From assembly GCF_001039355.2 (NCBI RefSeq), contig NW_019773807.1:7265-45180 (forward strand): a DNA stretch of 37,916 bases, written 5' to 3'. Below, one piece after another: positions 24,440-35,509 of this stretch; the first letter of the stretch is position 1, and every line of letters starts with the position of its first letter. The notes beneath the pieces were generated by a model. It saw only the letters and a program-made list of their open reading frames with translations, did not search any database and had not been told where the DNA came from. The stretch is from Lingula anatina. Its lineage: Eukaryota > Brachiopoda > Lingulata > Lingulida > Lingulidae. The position numbers and the translations under genes were made by a program.

Positions 24440-25015
24440 AATTGATTGAAGATTATAACCATCTTGGTCAGTCGCCAGAATCATCTTCAGTAAACAAGAC
24501 TGTTGTGCTCTTGTCTATAAAACAAATTTAAAAGCAAGTAGATGTTTTGCCATTGGGTGTTTTGTAATTCTCAGTGTAATTTGTGGAATGTTTATACATT
24601 CAAGAGGGGGTTGGTTTAAGTTTTGACAGGAGACTAAACAAATGAAATCATGGTATTCGTTAGAGTAAAGAAAAGGCATGCAAGTTGTTTTAAATGACCC
24701 TTTATTGCCCTTATATTACATATTACTGTGTTTCTGGTATATTGCATAAGATTAAAGTCATCTTTGTTCACATATGTAAATGTACGAGACAAAATCTCAA
24801 TATTTATTCCCATTGTATAAAGTAGTGTATATTATAGCACCATAATAGTGTACTCTTTGAATCTTTAAATGTATTCCTCATTATAGAATAGGCAAAAACA
24901 GGTTTATCGACAAAAACTGAGGTTTATAATACAAATTGTCAAAGGTGCTAATTTGCTAAAATAACAAAATATGTGCTATATATGCATGTCACCTTTCAGG
25001 ATTAATAATTATTGT

Positions 25016-25021
25016 AATAAA
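25016..25021 (+). terminator. candidate distal EXOC7 polyadenylation signal
   Basis: AATAAA about 580 nt after the EXOC7 stop; the nearer alternative is ATTAAA at 24751-24756. Confidence 0.45.
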
Positions 25022-25131
25022 TCCAAGTTGAAAAAAATCTAAATGATAATTTTCTTGGTCAATATGAAATAATTTCCTGAGCACTAAAATCTGCTAGTTG
25101 TATTAAAAGCACCATATAACTGCACAATTAA

Positions 25132-25137
25132 TTTATT
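25132..25137 (-). terminator. candidate NLR polyadenylation signal
   Basis: Minus-strand AATAAA 62 nt beyond the NLR stop codon at 25199-25201. Confidence 0.6.
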
Positions 25138-25198
25138 GCAGCTTATAATATTAACATAAAGCACATTTGCCACTAATCACAGCTATGTTTCAATTCAT

Positions 25199-28100
25199 TT
25201 ATAAAGTTTTCCACTGCATTGCAATGTATTTTACAATATCCCCTCTTACAAACCACTGATTACTTTTGGTTGCTGGAATCAGTGGTATTTCAACACCCTC
25301 TTGAAGAGGGCCACAGTCTCTTAGTTGCTCATTTTTCAGGGCAATACATCTATGATAGTTTGTTCTCTCAAAGAAAAGTGCTGTAATCTGTGGTCCAGGG
25401 CTCAATTTATTGTCCTTGGGGGATAAGATTCCCCATGCTTTGGTCTCAGCATCACCTTCCTTCATTATGGCACAGACAATTAATGTCTTTATGGACACAG
25501 AGTGCTGAAGAGAATGCAGTAATGAAACCAGGCATCCAAGGGAATCCTCCGAGGTACCATCCTCGATGTCAACTGACACAGCAACATGAGGGACATTGTC
25601 AAGACGCTTAAATATATTCCCCACAACTTGTAGCCTGGAAGGCTCCATGTGGGATGTGGCAGACCATCTAAGCAGCAGTAAGATGTTGGTCATTGAAGAA
25701 TTATGGTCCATCATTTCTTCAACTGCTGCCAAGGACTGGCAGTGGGCAATGGACTCCCATGATCTGCAGTCCAGCTTCAGATGAGTCACTGGACACACTG
25801 GGCTCATCAAGAGCCATTTAAATGTGTCAGTAAAGCCCAATGGAAACGTTACCCACTTAGGTAAAGAGGGGACAATCTCTGCTGCTATGGTTTCTGGTGC
25901 CAGGTAACAAGATGCTGGAGCAAACTGGAACAGCACATAAAACAAGTTGCTAAAGATGTAGTTGATGTTTCGCCTAGGGTAAAGAGCAATGTCAACAAAG
26001 TCAAAATGTCCACAAATTTTAGCCCAAAACCTGTAGCAAATTTCTGTTGCTTTCCTGGCGATTTTAAGCATGTTTTCTGCATTATTAACGCACTTAATTC
26101 CCCAGACCATAGCATCGAAATGGGATGCCGTCACACCAACAGGTGTCAATGAATATGTATGGATTTCCTCCAAACTTTCCTCCGGGTGACAAGCAATATA
26201 CTTTCCTGAGAAATATTCTTGCAATGTTTTATGAGGAAAGAAGTAGAATTCTTCGAAACGAATCCGTGAAACACTGAACTCTTTTGTAAGGAAACCTGAC
26301 TGTAGCGTTAGATCTATTTCTTTGGTCAATTTTTCACGTATGTTTTCCTCACTAAATCTTAACTGATTATTAAGATTTCCATAAAAAGCCATGAAATACA
26401 GGTTCTCAAGAACTCGCAGACACACTTCTGGAAGATCGGTCCCCCGGGTTGGTATGTCGAATTTGGTACACAATCTTTTACACACACTGTATTCTACCTC
26501 TTGGTAGACCTGGATTTTGTTGGAAACGACTGCATGTGGATTATCCTCAAAGATCAGACACAGAAGAACAGTATTGAATGGATTGGTGGCCAGATTTTGC
26601 ATCTCGGGCTTGTTCTCAATGCTGGATATAAGCTCTTTGTACTCCTCTGAATTTTTGCCCTGATAGGTGAAATATTTTTCAATGTAGCTTTTGGAATCTG
26701 CTTTGGAAAATCCTTTAATGATAACATGCTTTCTGAAGTTCTTTTTGATACCTGTAATAGAATGAGGACGGGATGTTACTATATTGTGAGATTTACTAAG
26801 TATTTTCCCACTGAAAAGATCAAATAGGTTTGTTTGTTCTACGTATCTCAGTTCATCATAGCCATCAACGATAAACAACACTCGTTCCTGAATCCCTGTA
26901 ATAGCCTCCCAAACCTGATCTGGAGTATAGGTAAAATCCTTAGGCAGCAACTGCTTGAAAATTGCCTCCTTAATACCCTCTTGCAAGTGACGAGCCTCAA
27001 TTAAAAATACAAGATCATATTTCTTGATTGGTGGATTTCCATCAGCTAATGACCAATCATACACAAGCTTTCTGGATAGTGTACTTTTTCCTATTCCTGG
27101 ATCCCCTTGTATTAGTACACTTCTTGGCAGAGAGCCAACCCCTCCAGGTCCCTCCTTGATTGAGGGTTCAAACAGTTCGGCAACGTCAATATATCTGATA
27201 AAATTGAAATGTGAGAATCTTAATATATGATATAATAATTTCATTTTTTATTAGTAACTGTACTCTGATTTTTTTTTTTTAATCTAGATAAACATTTTAA
27301 CACACACACACACAAAAAAGAATGGTGACAAAAGAAGGAAATTCATCAAACACCTGTAGTTTCATTTCATCAAGCAAAAAACTGCCTTCAGCTTTAAATT
27401 GTATAAAAAAAAAAAAAAAAAAGGAAAGTAAACTTTGCAAAACTTGGACACTATGACTATGGGATCAAACATTTTGTGCCAGTTATACAAAGATTCCATT
27501 GAGGCAATGTTCACATTAAATTTAACTTAGGCCCAAATAAAAAATCTATTCCATAGGATTTGAATGAGACAATAATTCAAATTATAAGGTGGCTAGTTAA
27601 TATGCAGTCCATATTTATATTAAACAAGTTTATTATACAATATATTAAAAAAGTTTCTCATTTTTTTAAAAAATATTTGTAACATCTACTGTCCATTTGT
27701 AATGTAAAACTGTGAACATGAGTCAGCAATTTTACAGGTGTCAAAACACATATATACTTACCTATTTGTTTCTTCAATGACCAGGTTGGTGAAAATATGC
27801 TGTAGGTCTACCTCAAGCCAGTCACACCAAGGAATGGGGTACACACGGGATAGGGTTTCCAAGTAATAATGTTTCAGTTCTTCTGCTAAAATCTTCACTA
27901 GATTTTCTCTCCCTGAAATAAAAACATACACTATTAGTTCTGAAAAACTTACTTTTGAAGAGTTTTTTATTGAAATTCACAACAGTATACATCTGTGATA
28001 TAAAAAAAAAAGATATATAAAGGAGAAAATACCCCATTTTTTCAAGAAAAAAATGCTATATAGTTCATTAATCAATATGTCATCTTTCAGGAAAAAATAG

Positions 28101-28532
28101 TTGACGAATTTACAGCTTCGGAAAGAAAAAAAAAAAAGGCCGTAACCAAATAAATCAATGGATGAACAGAGGATGAATAAGTAGATGGATGAAAGAGAGA
28201 GGGAAACCATATGCACCCTGGTATGGAGAAGCTACATCCTGAGAACTCTCCAGGACATCCTGTTGAATCAAATCTGACAAGAACCCCTGTCCCGTCTCAC
28301 CCAGAGCCAAACAGAACACATGGAAAGCATGGTCACCGAAAGTGGGAAGAATGTCCAATAACTTCTGACTTTTCTTCAAGCGTGTTCCTTCCAGCTTGAT
28401 TTCATCCACCGTGTCTACTGCTAACACGCTCTCTTGTATCAGATATGAGAAGAGACTGTCTGGTTGGAGGTCTTGTTCAAGAGCCACACGACATCTCTGT
28501 AGACTGTTTCTATGGGGAGCAGTCATTGCCAT
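25199..28532 (-). CDS. CARD-NACHT NOD-like receptor
   Basis: Predicted cytosolic STAND ATPase of the NLR class, 820 aa from three exons: 28532-28217, 27912-27762, 27194-25199. Residues 5-92 form a CARD (LQRCRVALEQDLQPDSLFSY, KLLDILPTFGDHAFHVF, LGETGQGFLSDLI), a homotypic adaptor domain. Residues 107-156 are a short linker (PIPWCDWLEVDL). The NACHT starts near 160: Walker A GDPGIGKST (186-194), Walker B VLFIVDGYDEL (261-271), sensor TSRPHS, and a winged-helix FPHKTLQEYFSGKYIA. The last 350 residues show no leucine-rich repeats, WD or ankyrin repeats that I recognise. The start is the CCATGG context at 28532; no ATG lies further upstream in this open frame nearby. The exon 1 donor is either CAGG|GTGCAT (28217) or ATG|GTTTCC (28208); both keep phase. 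No orthologue name is justified. Confidence 0.88.
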
Positions 28533-29273
28533 GGTGAAATGATTTATTTCTGAGACCAATTTCAATGAAATTTTAATATCTGCAATGTTACATAATGTAT
28601 GTCAAATGCCATTAGGCTATTGAGTATATACACTGCCATGGTGAAAGGATTAATTTTTACTCCAATGTTATACCATATGTATGTCGAACACCATAAAGGT
28701 ATTGGGCATGTACACAAATTCATCCACTGAACTCAAATCGTAGCAACAGCAACTCAGACATCCAATTTCAACACATGATTTTAAGTCCTAGGGATGATGG
28801 ATAGTTGGAATAATTATGCCATTTTCTGATTCTGAAACACAAAAGAAAAGGCCTAGTAGACATTTAAAANGAGGTCTTGTTCAAGAGCCACACGACATCT
28901 CTGTAGACTGTTTCTATGAGGAGCAGTCATTGCCATGGTGAAATGATTTATTTCTGAGACCAATTTCAATGAAATTTTAATATCTGCAATGTTACATAAT
29001 GTATGTCAAATGCCATTAGGCTATTGAGTATATACACTGCCATGGTGAAAGGATTAATTTTTACTCCAATGTTATACCATATGTATGTCGAACACCATAA
29101 AGGTATTGGGCATGTACACAAATTCATCCACTGAACTCAAATCGTAGCAACAGCAACTCAGACATCCAATTTCAACACATAATTTTAAGTCCTAGGGATG
29201 ATGGATAGTTGGAATAATTATGCCATTTTCTGATTCTGAAACACAAAAGAAAAGGCCTAGTAGACATTTAAAA
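28467..29273. repeat. 403-bp duplication around a single N
   Basis: Copy 1 (28467-28869) and copy 2 (28871-29273) are equal in length and differ at two bases only (28515/28919 and 28777/29181). They are separated by one N at 28870. Copy 2 repeats the first 22 codons of the CARD exon (28871-28936) without the rest. The coding difference is synonymous (Pro). Most likely an unmerged overlap between contigs or haplotypes. Confidence 0.9.
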
Positions 29274-30189
29274 CTCTCAGAAAATGTCAATACATGTAGG
29301 TAAAAACGTCAACATTAATTTTACTCCTACTGCCACATTATAGGGTATACTAGCTACATATGTTCATTCTGCTACTTTTCTAGCTGTCCAGAATTGAGTG
29401 ATCGATTATTTTATAAATAATTGATCACTACTGGACATATTTGTACTAATTTGCCATAAATTCATATAAAAGGCATATTAATAAAATATATTTATGTTCA
29501 GTGGTATAAAAAATCCAATATGAAATTTTGCTTGTTCCTCATAATACCGGTAATTATTATTAATATTAATCTCAAAATACTGGTATATACCAGTAGACTG
29601 TTAATCAGGTGCAATATTTAATTGCCCTTCAAGCCTGTCAAATTCTGATCTTGGACTCGAGTTTTGTTTCATAAATTTAATTATATCTTAAATAATTTAT
29701 TCTTGAAATAATGTTAATTGTGCTATTATTGTTATACTGTACAAGAACTAATAATGCAGATATATTAGTAATATAAAAGATAATGATTAGATTCATTTAT
29801 ACCTTTCTTCACTATTTTAACATCCACTCCTTGATTATTCCATAAAGCCCTGGCACTAGGTAAGATGAATTTTCACAGGTGTTTACATGATGTGAACTCG
29901 ATTATAATTGCACGTCCCTTTCCTCCCACTTCCGCTTTTCTAACATAGCTATATTTAGTCTACTCTTAATACGACAAATTTAGATAAGACCTGGCTCACG
30001 CACCCACAAAAACGTCCGGCACTTTTAATTTTGTAATCGCTGTGTAATAATCCTTTTTCGTGGCGTCTGGATCCATTGCGACTTCTTAAAATTGGGCCTA
30101 TCCCTTACCACGTTTCAACAAAAATACTGTTCTAAAAATAACCTCTGCATAACGAGGAAGTGGATACCACAGGTAACAACAGGACCAAG
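29274..30189. promoter_or_regulatory. intergenic region between NLR and ADAP1
   Basis: Noncoding region upstream of both divergent genes. It holds a 51-bp fold-back (29386-29436) and, nearer ADAP1, an ETS-type site ACTTCCGC at 29928-29935. GC and CpG rise from about 29.9 kb toward the ADAP1 start, as expected for its promoter. The NLR 5' UTR cannot be placed. Confidence 0.5.
29386..29436. repeat. small fold-back
   Basis: GTCCAG ... GTGATCGATTATTT pairs with AAATAATTGATCAC ... CTGGAC, with a small loop and an unpaired stretch. Unknown origin. Confidence 0.6.
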
Positions 30190-30196
30190 ATGGCGG
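30187..30196 (+). promoter_or_regulatory. YY1-like motif overlapping the ADAP1 start codon
   Basis: AAGATGGCGG contains the start ATG of ADAP1. This is the strand and form of the YY1 consensus known to sit at or just after transcription starts, often over the first ATG. Motif match is direct; binding is inferred. Confidence 0.5.
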
Positions 30197-30672
30197 ATAG
30201 GAAAGCGGCGCTAGCAAAACTTTTAAAAGTTCCAGGAAATGAAGTGTGTGCCGACTGTGGACTTGAAAGTAAGTACTCTTCAAATAAAAGACAAGACAAT
30301 AACAGTTAACAACAATCACTGTTTCGTAGAATGTGGCCTCTTGAAAGAATTATATTGTAAAATACTAAATACATATTTTTAGGCTTCGTTTTGAATATGG
30401 AAGTCATGGACTGATGGAGTTGGTGGTTAAAGAACTTGACACCGATTCAATTTTATGTCCTGTTTTGCTTTACGTGTAGCCTGCACTGTTTTTTTTTTTT
30501 TTTTTTTTTTTTCACTGGTAATACATTAGGAATATGACCTCCGTCCCATCTAGATCATTAAAATGCATTTAGATCTAAGTATCAATAAATCGTCCCAACA
30601 CACACAAACACACTCATTTTCTCTCTCTTTCCCCCTCTCTCTCTCACACACACACACACACTGGCGTGTGCG

Positions 30673-30706
<34 letters not shown>

Positions 30707-33700
30707 CATTTCAAGAAAGACACTTGTTGAACAACTGAGAATCTTATGTCCAATAATTAAGACTGTATCATGACCAGAAGAATGTATGTAGGGGTAGGAG
30801 TGTTGTTTTGATGTTTATAATTAATATGCAGATAATATCTTACTTTATGACTCATGTAAATGTCAGTACCAGTCATATATAACACTGAGATTAATATTGG
30901 CAAAGTTATGTGCTGTTGTCAAAACCAAGAAATTAGTTGTTACCATTACACTGTACATCTACTCATTTATTTTCTTAAATGTCAGTTAAGAAATCCTACA
31001 ACTTGTTTGATTTATTAAATGAACAATTTACAATACTATAATGCACTGACATGTGCTGCATGCTTTAATTAGGTTAAATACTTTAACACAAGTTTTGTTT
31101 TTAATACCAGATTCAATTTGGCTCAAGTTCACATTTAATGATTTCAGTCAAATTTTGGTCAAAATTTTAATTTCTTTCAAAAGGACAGTCAGGGTCATAT
31201 ACTAGTATCTATAGCTTTCTGCCTGTAACCAGTGATGTACTATTATATATATATATATATATAAGTACTCATAATTGGAGAAAAAATAAATAATAATAAA
31301 CCATTTCTAAAGAGACTTATATATTTAAACAACATGGCTTTTTCTGTGTTTTTTATAAGGATTCACTTTATTACCATCCTTTCACAAGAGACAATGAAAA
31401 AACTTATTCCAGCCTAGTATAAACTCTCTGATTAATTTCTAGATCCTGAATGGGCATCCTATAACATAGGCGTGTTTCTATGTGCATCCTGTGCTGGAGT
31501 ACACCGCAGTTTGGGCTCTCACATCAGTAAAGTTCGATCACTGACATTGGATAACTGGGATGATGAACAGATCAAGGTTTGTATCTGTTTGTGATCAATA
31601 TTGAGTGTGAATTATTGGCTGGGTGTGTCAGGGGAGAATGATGTATGTTATGTAAAAAATGATTGTTGTGTTTTGGGTGTGATGCTTTTGCATCACTGAA
31701 AGTTATTTTATTAGGAAATTGGCAAGAGGGAGAGATTGATATTTATTCTCAGGCCAGGATTTATTCACTGATCCAGGATTTTGTTATGTGGGAAGGGGTA
31801 CAGAAAGAAAAAAATTGATGGGCAAATAAGTTAGGCAAATCTAAAACTGAATTTTTGCCATAATTTATTTGCTGGATTTTGTCTTGTTTCTCTCCTTTTT
31901 ATTTCTTTATTTTAATTTTTTGGGTGGGTGGTGGGGGTGCAGTGATATTTTAGCTCAAAGTAATGTTTGGTTGTGTTATCCATTTGAAATGAGATGTAGT
32001 TACAAATCCAAATTTTTTCTTTGATTATTTTCAGACATCACTGTTCTTCCTGATTCTTATTAAGTCAACTAACTTCTCAAAGTTTTAGGATCAATTTATT
32101 TTAAGTTTCACAAAGAAAACATTTTTTCTGTTGACAATTATTCATTCATGATGTTTGAAATATTAATTAATTAACATCTGCTGCAATATTTATTTTTTTT
32201 TCAGAAAATGGAAGAAGTGGGAAACCTCAGAGCCAAAGAGAAGTATGAACAGATGGTTCCACCATCATACAGACGACCAAATACCAAAGATGTACAGTAT
32301 GTATGGGTATTAAAGATGAGTTTTAATAACTGTAGCAACTCTGTCATGTTGCTGTCTTAGTGAGGAGTCTGGAAAAGCCCAGATTTTCCTGCCAATAGCT
32401 TAGATTATCTTGACTTAGTTAAAACTAGTGCTTGCTGCCAGTGAACCAGAGTTATGCTTAAACTGTGTTAAGTTGGCTGACTACAGACGTTGTGCAGGGG
32501 CAGTGAATATGATTATTTCATTGCGATATCGATTAAAGCCATTTATCTATCAATATATGCTCTAAAAGTTTTAATTTTCCTCAGATAAGTTCAACAAAAA
32601 TTGATTCATGCGCTTAAAATGTCTTCAAAATCCTGGCTTGGATTGCTTTATGATTTTTATATTTATTTTTCAAGAATTTGAATGGAAGCATGAATATAAT
32701 TTTTAAAATACAAGGACAAGTATGTTTGGATTCACATAAATACTAGGGTCCTTTGAATCAAAAATAAATGTTAACAGTAACATTGGTAAAATTTCAGAGT
32801 TCTACGTGAACAGTGGATCCGGGGCAAATATGAGCGCATGGAATTCACAAATCCTGAAAAGCAGACATACCTTAGTGGGTATAAGGAGGGCTATCTGTGG
32901 AAACAAGGCAAAGATGACAGCAAATTTATGAAGAGGAGATTTGTGCTGTCAGAGAATGACAACAAACTGGTCTATTTTAACAAAGAAAATGTAAGTACCA
33001 TTTATTATTTATTTATTTATTTATTTAATTTTATTTTATTTATTTATTTTTTTTTTGGAAGCTGAATTTATTGGCATGAATGAATTGGGTCTAGAAACGA
33101 AAAATGTTGAATTTTTTAAACAACGAAAATTATCTGTGTCATATTGTATTTTCGTGCACATTTTATCTCTCTAGTTTTTGTATTAAAGTTCATTTTATCT
33201 GGAATAGATTACTTGATTGTGCATGCTGCTGGCTAGTAAACACCTCATAACATATGGACTTCCTAGATCACAAGTACTTCTTGATTGTATTAGGACCAAC
33301 AAAGTATTTTCTGTTGATAAGTTTTAAAATGAATGCAGAGTGCACACACAATCAATTATTATTTGTATAGTGATAATAGAAGTTTATATAAGCACTTGAG
33401 AGTATTCCACAAGATAAGAATTATGTATGTCTATATGCTTATGTCACACTTCTTTACAAGCAATAAATAGATAGATATATATACTTTGTACTTACTTGAT
33501 TAGTCCACTATTCCTGATTTTTATAACTGGAGTACATGATGGTTATGATTGATGGGCTTTATATATAACTGAGAAATAATGAAGTGTCTCCTTACAATTA
33601 AATTACACTTGTCACTGAAGTGTTATTTACAAGTTTTTGATGCCTAGTAGATTTAAAGCTAGTTTTTTTATAATCTATCTATTCCCAAGGGACAATAGGC

Positions 33701-34337
33701 CTTGAGCATAAAAAATTTTTCATTGCGATACACAAATTGCTGTAGCATATTTTTTCTTTAGAGGCAAAGAATGATTTTTTCACTGTGGCCCACAATTTTA
33801 TTATGGCATATTTCACTTTATAAGCAGAAAAGGATTTTTCACTGCACCACACAGGTTTAAATGCCATTTTTTTTTACTTCATAGGCCAAGGAGCCTAAAG
33901 CATCCCTCAGACTTGACGAGATCAATGCAATATTTGTGCCAGACAAGATTGGCAACTTGAATGGGTTGCAGGTTACATATGATAAGGAAGGCACAACCAG
34001 GAGTCTGTTTTTATATGCAGAAGAAGGCAAGGTATGTGGAGTCACTGTGATGGGTGGGTATGATATTCAAAGCTACAATTATATTAAAATTTCTTCAAAA
34101 CACTGCTGAAGTCCTACATTTGTTCCAGTACTTCAGTCTCTACCAAGACACATTCATCAAGGAGTTATTAGTGGTAATAACACTGATTTTTAGCTGTTAT
34201 TTGAAGGAACTAAATTGTGACTTTAAATGCATTAACATAGCTCATGAATTTTTTTTTTCGGAATGTGACATTTTGTTTGCAGTGTAAATGTGAAATAATC
34301 TGATGCAAACTATGACCATCTCTGAGCATAATCTGGG

Positions 34338-34381
<44 letters not shown>

Positions 34382-35509
34382 TTTTTTCTTTTACATACAA
34401 CATTGTGCATGGTTTTAGTCCTCAAGATAGCATCATTTTGTTTTCAGGCAATTTGTGCTATGAATTTTTTTATATTATATTTTATTCCTTAACAATGATT
34501 TGACTGGTAACTTGATCCCGGATTTAGCCACGATATGTAGGCCTATCAAACACTCATCTGCCATACTGTTGTACATATAGATATTTCTGTCATTTTCATT
34601 GCTCATTTCAGGACATCGTGGACTGGTATAATGCTCTTAGAGCAGCAAAACTGAATCGTCTCAGGATTGCGTTTCCATTGAGTCATATTGATGAGGTAAA
34701 TTGTGGGTCACTATTTATCCTTCTTACTAAATTACTTAGTTTTTTCTGCCATCTGGTATTTTCAACAGTTTGAAAACTTGATGATATTTTCCACATTTTG
34801 GCAGAAACTCCACAATCTTTATTTTACAGAAGTATATTAATTTGAAATGAATGTCAGAGAAAAATTAAATTGATATATCTTCCATCCATACTGACAGCAG
34901 TACATAGATATTTTTGTTTGTCCAAAAATAACACTGTATACCAGATGGGTTTACTAGCCAGGCTCTGTAAAAAAATACAAGTTTGTGCCTTGCAAGATAT
35001 ATATTACCACATTTTTATTTTCTCAGTTGTCTCAGCAGCTGACCAGAGACTTTGTCAAAGAAGGCTGGTTATTTAAGCAAGGACCAAATGCCAAAGATGC
35101 ATTCAGGAAGAGGTGGTTCACACTGGACAAGAGGAGGCTTATGTATTCTGAAAATCCACTGGTCAGTGCATATGTATATAATGCTTATTTGATCGAGAGA
35201 GAAAGAGAGAGATTCTGGATTTTATGACATTTTTCATTGCTAAAATACACAGTTCTCTTCGGTATATTCCAGGATGCCTTTCCAAAAGGTGAAGTCTTTA
35301 TAGGAAACAAGGAACAAGGATTTGCTGTACGGGATGGTGTTCCTCCAGGTCGCCCAGACCAAACCTTTGGCTTTACCCTGAAGACTCCAGACCGCCCTTT
35401 TATTTTGAATGCAGAGAGTCAACAAGAAAAGGAGGAATGGATGAGTGTACTTAAGCAAGTTGTAGAGACACCCTTGACACCACAAGATTCTAGTGGTAGG
35501 CGAACTTGA
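30190..35509 (+). CDS. ADAP1: ADAP1-like ArfGAP with dual PH domains
   Basis: GTPase-activating protein for Arf6 that reaches the plasma membrane by binding PIP3 and inositol phosphates (centaurin-alpha). Exons: 30190-30268, 31443-31576, 32205-32296, 32798-32990, 33885-34031, 34612-34695, 35027-35161, 35273-35509; 366 aa (human ADAP1 374). ArfGAP residues 1-120: zinc ligands C20, C23, C40, C43 in the Cx2Cx16Cx2C spacing and the arginine finger R48 ([15 protein letters not shown]). [16 protein letters not shown] links to PH1 (about 130-235, KEGYLWKQG, basic KRRFVLS), which ends in [16 protein letters not shown]2 runs about 253-360 ([50 protein letters not shown]). ADAP1 versus ADAP2 cannot be separated with certainty. 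An alternative C-terminus may be encoded at 37087. Confidence 0.94.
30489..30512. repeat. poly-T run in ADAP1 intron 1
   Basis: Twenty-four T residues; with the CA/CT tracts that follow, this marks a repeat-rich first intron. Confidence 0.95.
30645..30704. repeat. interrupted (CA)n microsatellite in ADAP1 intron 1
   Basis: Two CA blocks (30645-30660 and 30676-30704) split by a GTGTGCGCG-like segment, preceded by a CT-rich run. Confidence 0.95.
31244..31262. repeat. (AT)n tract in ADAP1 intron 1
   Basis: About nine AT units, about 180 bp upstream of exon 2. Confidence 0.9.
33001..33056. repeat. degenerate (TTTA)n tract after ADAP1 exon 4
   Basis: T/A-only tract with TTTA and TTTTA units starting 11 nt beyond the donor of the exon ending at 32990. 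Confidence 0.85.
33695..33880. repeat. three degenerate 60-bp tandem units before ADAP1 exon 5
   Basis: Units share TTTTTCAYTG ... CACA ... ATTT ... GCATATTT in the same order; the TTTTTC anchor recurs with its C at 33721, 33781 and 33840. The last unit merges into the polypyrimidine tract of the acceptor at 33884. Confidence 0.7.
34339..34380. repeat. (TA)n microsatellite in ADAP1 intron 5
   Basis: About 20 TA units in the intron between exons ending at 34031 and starting at 34612. Confidence 0.95.

Larger units (their letters stand above)
24440..25198. other. convergent 3' UTR region of EXOC7 and NLR
   Basis: AT-rich noncoding interval between two facing stop codons. Plus-strand ATTAAA at 24751-24756 and AATAAA at 25016-25021 can serve EXOC7; minus-strand AATAAA at 25132-25137 can serve the NLR. 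No other coding potential seen. Confidence 0.7.

Noticed and set aside
28217-28565. NLR start 11 codons upstream at 28565
   Set aside because: That codon is TTG; the first ATG, in a CCATGG context, is at 28532.
28871-28936. A second copy of the start of the CARD exon, read as another receptor gene
   Set aside because: It breaks off after 22 codons exactly at the N and is part of a 403-bp near-identical duplication, best explained by unmerged contig ends.
30550-30753. Cysteine/valine-rich minus-strand peptide
   Set aside because: It is a translation of CA/GT microsatellite sequence.
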